This document shows, piece after piece, positions 46,486 through 54,723 of a stretch of 64,000 nt of DNA. The position numbers were made by a program, and so were the translations under genes. Below the pieces are notes generated by a model, which was not told the DNA's origin, did no database searches, and saw only the letters and a program-made list of their open reading frames with translations. Positions within the stretch are counted from its first letter, which is position 1, and each line of letters starts with the position of its first letter. The DNA is taken from assembly GCA_001800975.1 (NCBI GenBank), contig MGWK01000093.1:1817-65816 (forward strand). Reading direction: 5' to 3'. The stretch is from Flavobacteria bacterium RIFCSPLOWO2_12_FULL_35_11 (GTDB lineage: Bacteria; Bacteroidota; Bacteroidia; Flavobacteriales; Flavobacteriaceae).

Positions 46486-47920
46486 AATGTCATTAAGTTA
46501 AGAGTTAAATAGCTCTTTTATAATTAGTTAAAGTTTTAGATCGGGGGCTTTTTTTAATCATTTTACGTGAATGACTTCTATTAGGCCTTATTGGTTCTAT
46601 ATGTTGTTCAAATAAATATTGAAGATGTAACAAAACGTCTTCTGGATTTTCGGTTAAAAACAGTTTTACAATTTTGTTTTTCATACTTCCAATGCTGATG
46701 TTTTTGTTGATTTTATAATTATGGACTCGCTTTTTATTTTTATTTTCCAAAAACGGTTCACATTGTCTCTCTATAAGGCTTTGCAGGTTTGCCACAAAAA
46801 TTAAAGCATAAAAATCTTGTTTAATGCTGCAAACGGTGTGGCCGCTAAATTGCTCTAATTGCTGGCTGTTTTTATCTGCCCCATAACTGGTTTCCACTCC
46901 CCATCTCATATAATACAAGTCTTTGAAAGATGCTGTTTTGTGGATTTCTTGATCATATAAATTGGTCAATAAAACCTCAATTTCGCCCGTGTTTAAAACT
47001 GCTTTTACCATCCTAACTTTAATTGAGGTGTTTTTTGTTACGCAATATCCATATTGGTAAAGTTTTTCAATCGCTTTCTCTTTGGCAAACATTTCCACAA
47101 TAATATCATTTTCAGCGCTGTTCATAAATGCTGTGACCTGTTTGTTAAAACCTACCTTGCTGCGCATTACAAAATGACGCATCCTTTCCTGATTTATATG
47201 CAAATACATCAGTGTAAAACTGGGAAAACCCCTGTCATAAATGGCCAAACTATTCTCCGGAAGCTTTTCTATATGGTCTGCCACAATGGTTTGTTCGGAT
47301 ATTTTTATAGGGCAAATTTTTGAAAATATACTTACCTTATTAAGTACATCAGAAAATTTCATAACTCTGGCAATCGGTGTTTCCGTAAATTGATTTTCTT
47401 GTACGCCAAAATAGTTTTTTACCTCTTGCTTATTAAATAAATATGCGGTTGAACCATCAACGCCGATTAACAAAAAATCGTTCCACTTTTTGACTTTTTC
47501 TCCATAATAATGATAGAAACAATCTACAAAAAGCTTGTTCCATACCTCAAAAAGCGAAGATTTTAGCTTCATTCTTTGAATGGTAAATGCCGACTTCGTA
47601 CAGGTAATATTATCATTTTCAATTAGTTCGAAAAATTCTCGAACCTCGATTGCTAAACTTCGTTTGAGCATATTGAGTATCAACAAGATGGTTCTGTTAA
47701 ATGTCAATTTCCTGTTTCTACTAAAATTAGAAGATTTTTCAGTGAACAATTCCTTTATTTTTGGGTTGGAATTTATAATGTTTAAAAACTCTTTTAACTC
47801 TCCTATTATTTTTATATTTGTATCTACCATTGGGTTGGTTTTTTTTGCAATTACAAAGAACCAATTTTTGGTTCGTAACCCAATGGTTTTTACTTAATTA
47901 TCTCTTAACTTAATGACATT
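46486..47920 (-). mobile_element. IS4-family insertion sequence
   Basis: Flanked by perfect 19-bp inverted repeats: AATGTCATTAAGTTAAGAG at 46486-46504 and its complement at 47902-47920. One transposase gene fills it. No target duplication is visible next to the ends (left flank ...CTACTGTCT, right flank GCCGTTAAAG), which fits a deletion after insertion. It has cut a GH130 gene, of which only the first part remains on the right. Confidence 0.92.
46505..47830 (-). CDS. IS4-family transposase
   Basis: 441 residues, intact. DDE catalysis: GVDGST and IYDRGFPS supply the two Asp, and the IS4 YREK signature is exact, Y-(2)-R-(3)-E-(6)-K, in YYMRWGVETSYGADK. The frame runs almost from end to end of the element, so it may still be active. 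Confidence 0.93.
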   Translation of the reverse strand: MVDTNIKIIGELKEFLNIINSNPKIKELFTEKSSNFSRNRKLTFNRTILLILNMLKRSLAIEVREFFELIENDNITCTKSAFTIQRMKLKSSLFEVWNKLFVDCFYHYYGEKVKKWNDFLLIGVDGSTAYLFNKQEVKNYFGVQENQFTETPIARVMKFSDVLNKVSIFSKICPIKISEQTIVADHIEKLPENSLAIYDRGFPSFTLMYLHINQERMRHFVMRSKVGFNKQVTAFMNSAENDIIVEMFAKEKAIEKLYQYGYCVTKNTSIKVRMVKAVLNTGEIEVLLTNLYDQEIHKTASFKDLYYMRWGVETSYGADKNSQQLEQFSGHTVCSIKQDFYALIFVANLQSLIERQCEPFLENKNKKRVHNYKINKNISIGSMKNKIVKLFLTENPEDVLLHLQYLFEQHIEPIRPNRSHSRKMIKKSPRSKTLTNYKRAI

Positions 47921-48135
47921 GCCGTTAAAGGACCATTTAACCTGCAATAGCCAATACAAGAAAAATTCCCTTCACTAACCGCACGATAAAACATGTGAAC
48001 TGTATTTCCGTCTTGATAAATACCCGGGTTGAAAACCCCTTCATTTTCAAAACTATTTTCAGTTTTCTCTAAAATAATTCCATGTTTTGTAACTGCTAAC
48101 ATCATTTTATTAATTATAATTTCATTTGATATCAT
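47921..48135 (-). pseudogene. GH130 gene remnant truncated by the IS
   Basis: 72 residues of a GH130 N-terminus: ENEGVFNPGIYQDGNTVHMF and YRAVSEGNFSCIGYCRLNGP are characteristic of the short (about 330-350 residue) GH130 enzymes. The frame runs straight into the IS end at 47920. Beyond the IS only 68 bp precede the glycosyltransferase gene, so about 270 residues of the enzyme are gone. GH130 proteins are beta-mannoside phosphorylases or hydrolases. Confidence 0.8.
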
Positions 48136-48349
48136 AAAATTGACACATATTTATGACAACAACAATGAGGAATATCAATTAAATTTTATGCTACACTAAA
48201 ATAAATCAGTTTTGTTTTTTTTACGTTAAATTTCATTTCAATGTTAAAAATTTTAGCGACAATTTAAATGCCTTACTCTGAATTTTGGCACGATTTATTG
48301 CTTAAATTGCATAAAAATTAATAGCCTAGCTGCGATAAAAATCCCAACC
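48136..48349. other. Spacer without evident features
   Basis: Divergent spacer between the GH130 remnant and the lipoprotein gene. No GTAAC element of the kind found at 48.94 kb, no hairpin. Confidence 0.5.
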
Positions 48350-48781
48350 ATGAAAAATCTCATTATACTCTTGTTTTTGTCGTTAATTTTATTGACAAGT
48401 TGTAGCAGCACAAGCGGAACCGTTAAAGGAACCGTATGTTATCCTGCGGAATATATTCCAGCAATGATTGTATATATAAAAAACAAAGAAACCAGTAAAA
48501 TATATACTTTAGACATCGAAGAAAATCAGAAGCCATTTAAATTTAAAAAAATACCTGCCGGAAATTATATTGCATTCGCTTACACGGTTCAGAAAGACTT
48601 AACCGACGCTAAGGATAAATCAACCATAACCAGCGGCGGTTATACTCATGCGGTTCCTTGCGGACTGACCGTTGAATGCATAGACCATTCTTTACTTATT
48701 TTTAAAGTTCAAAACGGTAAAACCACAAAAAACATACAAATTTGCGATTGGTTTGGCGCCATTATGCAGGACGGGAAATAA
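48350..48781 (+). CDS. Small lipoprotein
   Basis: 143 residues. Signal peptide with lipobox Cys18 (ILLTSCSSTSG). The mature part looks like a short beta-sandwich of the carboxypeptidase-regulatory kind (GTVKGTVCYPAEYIPAMIVY, FKFKKIPAGNYIAFAYT). Three further Cys residues. Function unknown. Confidence 0.75.
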   Translation: MKNLIILLFLSLILLTSCSSTSGTVKGTVCYPAEYIPAMIVYIKNKETSKIYTLDIEENQKPFKFKKIPAGNYIAFAYTVQKDLTDAKDKSTITSGGYTHAVPCGLTVECIDHSLLIFKVQNGKTTKNIQICDWFGAIMQDGK

Positions 48782-48929
48782 TTAAAAATCAAAACAATTT
48801 TGAATTTTAGATTTTGGATTTTAAATTTCTATCCAAACAATCCAACAATTTATATAAGTTGGCAATTGACAGTTTTCATTAAACAATTTAACGATTCACT
48901 TTTAAACTATTCAACAACAAAAAAATGTG

Positions 48930-48992
48930 TGAATTATACAACTTTTATCTAAAGTTATGTAACACTACTGTCTTTATTACTTCGCAACTTTG
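48930..48992 (+). promoter_or_regulatory. GTAAC direct-repeat promoter element 1
   Basis: TGTGAATTATACAAC with box ACAAC at 48938-48942, GTAAC at 48959-48963 (21 bp later), then CAACTTTG at 48985-48992, 26 bp after the second box. It precedes the secreted protein at 49042. The first box is degenerate (ACAAC). Confidence 0.75.
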
Positions 48993-49041
48993 TATATCTC
49001 TAATTTGAAAAGAGATTACAATTAATATAAAACATAATAAT

Positions 49042-49506
49042 ATGAAAGCAATAAAATTTATATTGGTCGGAATAGGATTAATTTTTGCGAGCGAAATGCA
49101 GGCTCAACTTTCGGTAAACGTAAACATTGGCACACCTCCACTTTGGGGTCCTTCAGGATATTCAAATGTACGTTATTACTACCTTCCCGATGTAGAAGCT
49201 TATTATGATGTACAATCGTCTAACTTTATTTATTATTCTGGAAATACTTGGGTTCGTCACACTTATTTACCAAGACAATATAGAAATTATGATTTATATA
49301 ATGGCTATAAAGTGGTAATGACTAATTATCGTGGCAATGCACCTTATACTTATTATAAACAACATAAAAGTAAATATGCCAAAGGATACCGAGGAAAATA
49401 TCAAAAAACAATTGGCAACAGGTCAGGACATTCAAACGGAAACAAACAAGGAAACGGAAACCACAAGTCAAATGGCAATGGCAATAATAAAGGTAAAAAA
49501 CATTAG
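49042..49506 (+). CDS. Secreted Tyr-rich protein with basic Gly/Asn tail
   Basis: 154 residues. Signal peptide (1-22, ASEMQAQ). The middle is rich in Tyr and Trp (YYYLPDVEAYYDVQSSNFIY), the tail is low-complexity Gly/Asn/Lys/His (SNGNKQGNGNHKSNGNG). Resembles small periplasmic proteins found widely in Bacteroidota but of unknown function. Its promoter carries the GTAAC direct-repeat element shared with a YtxH, an outer-membrane protein and an ice-binding-type gene. Confidence 0.75.
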   Translation: MKAIKFILVGIGLIFASEMQAQLSVNVNIGTPPLWGPSGYSNVRYYYLPDVEAYYDVQSSNFIYYSGNTWVRHTYLPRQYRNYDLYNGYKVVMTNYRGNAPYTYYKQHKSKYAKGYRGKYQKTIGNRSGHSNGNKQGNGNHKSNGNGNNKGKKH

Positions 49507-50017
49507 CCTGAAGCAGTAAAAAAAATGCAAAGGCCGTGTTGAAAATATGATTCTTAAAACCCCTTATAGATTCCTATAAATTAAAATATTAATTTAATAC
49601 AATACGTTTAAGTGACGGTTCAAGACTTTTTAATGAATAAAATGAAGCCTTGCCAACAAATAAAATCAACCCTAAAGCATTATTTGCAATTTTGATAATT
49701 TTTTGTAACTTTTTGATTAATTGTGATATATAGAGATGACGGCGTTTATTCGAATGAAAATCCCGAAACAATAAACGCCAACGTCTCTTACTTTAAAAAG
49801 AATATGAGTTGTTTAATTCAGTTAACAATTATTATAGAACAGGTTTTTTACCTGTTTTAAGTATGTTAAAAACATTTGTAAACCAAATAATTCAGAAATG
49901 AATAAATTTTAAATTTCAAAGAAATACCAAGTAATAATTTAAATTCGTAAAATTTATTTTTACTTATAAAGACATTTCTTTGCGTGTTTAGCGTACCTTG
50001 CCAAAAAAGACTGAATT
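49507..50017. other. Spacer with two hairpins
   Basis: About 510 bp with no gene I can support. It contains a long imperfect inverted repeat at 49733-49788 (inner perfect arms GGCGTTTATT at 49741-49750 and AATAAACGCC at 49770-49779) and a second hairpin at 49838-49857 with stem AACAGGT / ACCTGTT followed by TTT. Confidence 0.5.
49838..49860 (+). terminator. Hairpin with short T-run
   Basis: Stem AACAGGT / ACCTGTT around a T-rich loop, followed by TTTTAA. Possibly the 3' end of a transcript from the 49042 gene or of an unannotated small RNA. Confidence 0.4.
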
Positions 50018-50599
50018 ATGAAGTTATACATCAAATACATGGTTAGCAACCGTTGCAAAATAGCGGTGTCAGATGCCTTAAAAAAGCTTAAACTTCATTT
50101 TATTGTGCTAGATTTAGGTGAAGTTGACATCATGGAAAACATTAATGAAGAACAGCGGGCCCAGCTAAAACTGGAACTATTCGACTCCGGACTTGAATTG
50201 ATGGATGACAAAAGAGCCATGCTGATTGAAAAAATAAAAAATGTGATTGTTGAAATGGTTCATTATTCTGAAGAAGCTATCAAAGTAAATTTTTCAGACT
50301 ATTTAAGTGAAAAATTAAATCATGATTACACCTATCTGGCAAATTTATTTTCAGAAGTACAAGGAACCACCATTGAGCAATTTATCATCGTCCATAAAAT
50401 TGAACGCATCAAGGAATTAATTATTTATGGCGAATTAAACATTACGGAAATTGCCTGGAAAATGAACTACAGCAGTGTGGCGCATTTATCCAATCAGTTT
50501 AAAAAAGTTACCGGGCTCTCCCCTTCCCATTTTAAACAAATGAAAGATAAAAGAAGAAGTCCGATTGAAGAAATTGGAAACCAGATTAGCGGACGGTAA
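50018..50599 (+). CDS. AraC-family regulator with N-terminal HMA-like domain
   Basis: 193 residues. The first 60 or so resemble a ferredoxin-like heavy-metal-associated domain (MKLYIKYMVSNRCKIAVSDA). Relatives known to me have M-x-C-x-x-C there; here the first Cys is Ser (S10) and only C13 remains, so metal binding is doubtful. Residues 75-180 hold the AraC-type double helix-turn-helix (NITEIAWKMNYSSVAHLSNQ and FKKVTGLSPSHFKQMK). It sits among the genes with GTAAC direct-repeat promoters and 55 bp before the hybrid kinase; AraC proteins often bind direct repeats spaced about 21 bp, so it is a candidate regulator of that set. Confidence 0.85.
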   Translation: MKLYIKYMVSNRCKIAVSDALKKLKLHFIVLDLGEVDIMENINEEQRAQLKLELFDSGLELMDDKRAMLIEKIKNVIVEMVHYSEEAIKVNFSDYLSEKLNHDYTYLANLFSEVQGTTIEQFIIVHKIERIKELIIYGELNITEIAWKMNYSSVAHLSNQFKKVTGLSPSHFKQMKDKRRSPIEEIGNQISGR

Positions 50600-50654
50600 G
50601 ATGCTTAAAGAAAAAATTAAAATTATCCACTTTTATAAAGGTATCAGAAAATAA

Positions 50655-53600
50655 ATGGAATCAAAAATAATCAATAATTCTAATTACACAAGAAGCTTAA
50701 TCGAAGCCAGTCTAGATCCATTTGTTACCATCAGTTTGGAAGGAAAGATAACTGACGTTAATGAAGCCTCCATAAAAGTTACCGGTATTACAAGAGAAAA
50801 TTTGATAAATACTGATTTCTCAGATTATTTTACAGATTCTATAAGAGCCCAGGAAGGTTATCTGCAAGCTTATAAAAAAGGTTTTATCGTAGATTATCCG
50901 CTAACCATAAAACATAAAAACGGAAACTTAACCGATGTTTCCTACAATGCTTCTGTTTTTAAAGATGATGCAGGAAAAGTTATCGGCGTTTTTGCCGCTG
51001 CAAGAGATGTTACTGCCCAAAAATGGGCAATAGATTTAAGAAAAGCAAACAAAGAACTGGCCTTTCAAAATGAGGAGAAAGGAAAACGTGCCGATGAATT
51101 GATAATCGCCAATGAAGAACTTGCTTTTCAAAACGTTGAGAAAGAAAAACGTGCCGCTGAATTAGGCATTGCCAATATAGAACTTGCTTTTCAAAACGAT
51201 GAAAAAGAGAAACGCGCAGAGGAGTTGGTCATTGCCAACAAAGAACTGGCATTTCAAAATGCGGAGAAAGGAAAACGAGCAGAAGAATTAATTATTGCTA
51301 ACGAAGAACTGGCGTTTCAAAACGATGAAAAAGGAAAAAGAGCTGATGAGTTGGTGATTGCCAACAAAGAACTGGCCTTTCAAAATGATGAAAAGGGAAA
51401 ACGTGCAGAAGAATTGGTCATAGCCAACCAAGAATTGGCCTTTCAAAACGATGAAAAAGAAAAACGGGCAGCTGAATTGGTCATTGCCAACGAAGAACTT
51501 GCCTTTCAAAATGAAGTGAAAGAAAAAAGAGCCGCTGAATTAATTATTGCCAATGAAGAATTGGCTTTTCAAAACGACGAGAAAGAAAAACGGGCTGCTG
51601 AATTGGTAATTGCAAACGAAGAATTGGCATTCCAAAATAATGAGAAGGAAAAACGGGCGCAAGAATTAGGCGTTGCCAACAAAGAACTGGCCTTTCAAAA
51701 CAATGAGAAAGAAAAACGGGCTGCTGAATTGGTAATTGCCAATGGTGAACTTGCTTTTCAAAATGAAGTGAAAGAAAAACGGGCGGCTGAATTGGTGATT
51801 GCCAATGAAGAACTTGCTTTTCAAAACGTAGAGAAAGAAAAACGAGCCGCTGAGTTGGTTATTGCCAATGAAGAACTTATTTTTCAAACTAAAATAAAAG
51901 ATAAACGATCGGCTGAATTGGTGCTTGTTAATGAAGAACTTGCTATACAAAACCTTGAGGTTGCCAAACAGGAAATTACCAATAAAGAACTTGAAGCTTC
52001 TAACATTGATATTAAATTAGATTCCCAATACACTTTAAGTCTTATTGAAGCGAGCCTTGACCCTTTGGTTACCATCAGTTCTGCAGGTAAAATTACTGAC
52101 ATGAATGATGCTTTAACCAACATTACGGGTCTTACAAGGGAAGAACTGACAGATACTGACTTTTTGGATTATTTTACCGAACCGCAAAAAGCACGCAGTG
52201 TTTATCAGGAAGTATTCGCCAATGGTTCTGTTACCAATTCTCCGCTTACGCTTCGCCATAAAAACGGCAAGCTGACCGATGTATTGTTTAACGGATCGGT
52301 TTATAAAGATGATAAAGGCAATGTAGATGGCGTTGTTATTGTGGCCCGAGATGTTACTGAGCAAAAAAGGATTGCCACAGAACTTACCGAAGCCATGATA
52401 TTTGCAGAAATGGCAACAGCCATTGCTGAAGAAGCAAAAATTAAAGCTGAAAATGCCACAATCATTGCTGAAGATGCCATGAAAGCAAAACAGCAATTTT
52501 TATCGAATATGAGCCATGAAATTCGTACCCCTATGAATGCTATTATTGGCTTCACAAAAGTTGTGTTGAAAACAGAACTGAACCCAAAACAAAAAGAATA
52601 TTTAAAAGCAATAAAAATAAGCGGTGACGCCTTAATTGTGCTCATTAACGATATCCTCGATTTGGCAAAAGTGGATGCAGGGAAAATGACATTTGAGCAA
52701 ATACCGTTCAAAATGTCCGTATCCATTTCTGCTATGCTTCATTTATTTGAAACCAAAATTCAGGAAAAGAATTTAAAACTGGTAAAAGAATACGACTCAA
52801 AAATACCAAATGTATTGGTTGGCGACCCAGTAAGATTACACCAAATCATTATGAATTTGGTGAGCAACGCCGTTAAGTTTACCTCTAAAGGAAAAATTAC
52901 GGTGAGTGCGAAATTACTTTCTGAAAATGATCAAAAAGTGACTGTTGAGTTTTCAGTTTCGGATACCGGAATTGGAATACCTGAATCTAAAATAGAAAGA
53001 ATCTTTGAAAATTTTCAACAGGCATCAAGCGGAACATCACGATTGTATGGAGGAACCGGATTGGGTTTGGCCATTGTGAAACAATTAATAGAACCACAAG
53101 GCGGAAGTATTTGTGTAACAAGCAAGGTAAATGAAGGCTCTGTTTTTACATTCACATTAAGTTTTCTTAAAACAAAAGCAGAAGCTGAATTAGAAATGGA
53201 ACTCGTGGAAATTGATACAGATCTCACCAATGTGAAAGTATTGGTTGTTGAAGACATTGCACTCAATCAATTGCTGATGAGAACTTTGTTGGATGATTTC
53301 GGATTTGAATGCGATATTGCCGGCAACGGAAAAATAGCCATCGAAAAAATGCAAACCAAAAATTACGATCTTGTTTTGATGGACTTGCAGATGCCGGAAA
53401 TGAACGGATTTGAAACTACGGAATATATTAGAAACCAAATGAAATCCAATGTTCCTATTATCGCTTTAACGGCAGATGTGACTACCGTGGATTTGGCCAA
53501 ATGCAAAGCTGTAGGTATGGATGATTACATTGCAAAGCCAGTTGATGAAAGGTTATTGTACAGTAAAATGGTAGGATTTTTAAAAAAGACCCCTGTTATC

Positions 53601-53999
53601 ATAGAACCTGATGTGAGAGAATTGGTTAAAATTGTAAAAATTAAATGTACCAATTTAAATTATTTGAATGTCCGAACCAAATCCAATCGGGTGCTGATGA
53701 TGGAAATGATTTCGCTTTATCTGGAACAAACGCCTCCTTTAATCAACGAAATGAAACAAAGTCTGTCAAATAAAGACTGGAAATCATTACATACAACCAT
53801 ACATAAAATAATCCCTTCGTTTTCAATAATGGGTATTAGTGTCGATTATGAAAACATGGCAAGAAAAGTTCAGGAATATGCCAGCACACAACAACAAACA
53901 GATGGCATTCCAGAAATGGTACTGAAGCTTGAAGAAGTTTGTATGCAAGCGTGCAGTGAATTAGAAGTAGAATTTAATGCAATTAAAAACAATAAATAA
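50655..53999 (+). CDS. Hybrid sensor kinase with 14 tandem 21-residue repeats
   Basis: 1114 residues, no membrane segment. Order: PAS (about 10-122), a coiled coil of 14 units of 21 residues (145-438) plus a partial leading unit, a second PAS (455-570), HisKA with H621 (NMSHEIRTPMNAIIGF), HATPase (about 720-840; GTGLGLAIVKQLIEP), receiver (about 856-970; LVLMDLQMPEMNGFE), and a C-terminal Hpt with the phospho-His in TTIHKIIPSFSIMG. The two PAS domains are alike (SLIEASLDP-(F/L)-VTIS at both starts), suggesting duplication. A cytoplasmic phosphorelay kinase; its stop codon overlaps the start of the response regulator gene. Confidence 0.93.
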   Translation: MESKIINNSNYTRSLIEASLDPFVTISLEGKITDVNEASIKVTGITRENLINTDFSDYFTDSIRAQEGYLQAYKKGFIVDYPLTIKHKNGNLTDVSYNASVFKDDAGKVIGVFAAARDVTAQKWAIDLRKANKELAFQNEEKGKRADELIIANEELAFQNVEKEKRAAELGIANIELAFQNDEKEKRAEELVIANKELAFQNAEKGKRAEELIIANEELAFQNDEKGKRADELVIANKELAFQNDEKGKRAEELVIANQELAFQNDEKEKRAAELVIANEELAFQNEVKEKRAAELIIANEELAFQNDEKEKRAAELVIANEELAFQNNEKEKRAQELGVANKELAFQNNEKEKRAAELVIANGELAFQNEVKEKRAAELVIANEELAFQNVEKEKRAAELVIANEELIFQTKIKDKRSAELVLVNEELAIQNLEVAKQEITNKELEASNIDIKLDSQYTLSLIEASLDPLVTISSAGKITDMNDALTNITGLTREELTDTDFLDYFTEPQKARSVYQEVFANGSVTNSPLTLRHKNGKLTDVLFNGSVYKDDKGNVDGVVIVARDVTEQKRIATELTEAMIFAEMATAIAEEAKIKAENATIIAEDAMKAKQQFLSNMSHEIRTPMNAIIGFTKVVLKTELNPKQKEYLKAIKISGDALIVLINDILDLAKVDAGKMTFEQIPFKMSVSISAMLHLFETKIQEKNLKLVKEYDSKIPNVLVGDPVRLHQIIMNLVSNAVKFTSKGKITVSAKLLSENDQKVTVEFSVSDTGIGIPESKIERIFENFQQASSGTSRLYGGTGLGLAIVKQLIEPQGGSICVTSKVNEGSVFTFTLSFLKTKAEAELEMELVEIDTDLTNVKVLVVEDIALNQLLMRTLLDDFGFECDIAGNGKIAIEKMQTKNYDLVLMDLQMPEMNGFETTEYIRNQMKSNVPIIALTADVTTVDLAKCKAVGMDDYIAKPVDERLLYSKMVGFLKKTPVIIEPDVRELVKIVKIKCTNLNYLNVRTKSNRVLMMEMISLYLEQTPPLINEMKQSLSNKDWKSLHTTIHKIIPSFSIMGISVDYENMARKVQEYASTQQQTDGIPEMVLKLEEVCMQACSELEVEFNAIKNNK
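51087..51968 (+). repeat. 63-bp coding minisatellite, 14 units
   Basis: Each unit encodes 21 residues of the form RAAELVIANEELAFQNDEKE then K. 21 is three heptads, so the array can lengthen or shorten without breaking the coiled coil. Early units differ at a few positions (RADEL, RAEEL, ELGIANIEL). Units 13 and 14 are the most diverged (IFQTKIKDK, RSAELVLVN). Confidence 0.9.
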
Positions 54000-54433
54000 T
54001 GAATAACGAGAATAAAATAAAACTTTTCCTGGTGGATGATGATGCGGTATATTTAAAATTATTGGAAATTGAATTCCTGCAGCATGGCGATTTTGATATT
54101 GAAACTTACCCAACAGGTGAACTGTGCATGGGAAATTTATCACATAACCCCGATGTTATTATTTTAGATTATTATCTTGATGGTGTAGACAAAAATGCGA
54201 TGAATGGAATTGAGACATTAGACAAAATAAAAGCAGAAAATCCAAATATTCCTGTGGTTATGTTGTCTTCACAGGATAAAATTGACATTGCCATAAGCTG
54301 TATGCATCATGGTGCATTTGATTATGTGGTAAAAAGTGAAACTGCCTTTATGAGGCTTCAAAAAATTATTACAGCCATTTTTGAATTCAAAAAAATTGAA
54401 AAACAATTGAATTGGTATATGGAAAGAATGTAA
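53999..54433 (+). CDS. Single-domain response regulator (CheY-like)
   Basis: 144 residues, receiver only. Acidic pocket DDD at 14-16, phospho-acceptor Asp in DVIILDYYLDG, Lys in YVVKSETAF. Its ATG shares one base with the hybrid kinase stop (TAATG), so expression is coupled. Probably a phosphorelay partner or output switch; there is no DNA-binding domain. Confidence 0.92.
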   Translation: MNNENKIKLFLVDDDAVYLKLLEIEFLQHGDFDIETYPTGELCMGNLSHNPDVIILDYYLDGVDKNAMNGIETLDKIKAENPNIPVVMLSSQDKIDIAISCMHHGAFDYVVKSETAFMRLQKIITAIFEFKKIEKQLNWYMERM

Positions 54434-54491
54434 TATTCGTAGAAAAATAAATCACTTTTATAACCATTAATTAAACAACGCCACAAACCAT

Positions 54492-54525
54492 AAAGGCCCG
54501 TTTCTTATTGAATGGGCTTTTTTAT
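54492..54525 (+). terminator. Terminator of the kinase-regulator operon
   Basis: Stem GCCCGTT / AATGGGC (one G-T pair) with an eight-base loop, then TTTTTT. Confidence 0.75.
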
Positions 54526-54723
54526 TTGAACCCATCTAATCTACAAAACATCAATAAATCCTTTAAAATTCCTTTGGCAATATTTTTAGCAATGAAAATC
54601 AATATCTCTTATTAAAAAACGCCATTAAAAAATTAAAAATTCTTATTTTCGCTAGATTAGAATAGAAAAGGAGATAGTTGTTTTAAACAATTATTTCTAA
54701 AAAATTTATTTAAAATTAACACT

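Noticed and set aside
46481-47930. Target-site duplication around the IS4-family element
   Set aside because: Flanking bases on the two sides do not match at any length tested by eye.
51087-51968. Regular repeats that could suggest a CRISPR array
   Set aside because: The 63-bp units are contiguous, without spacers, and in frame inside the hybrid kinase; they are coding repeats.
53015-53438. Minus-strand frames within the hybrid kinase
   Set aside because: They lie opposite conserved kinase and receiver motifs and have no recognisable domain.
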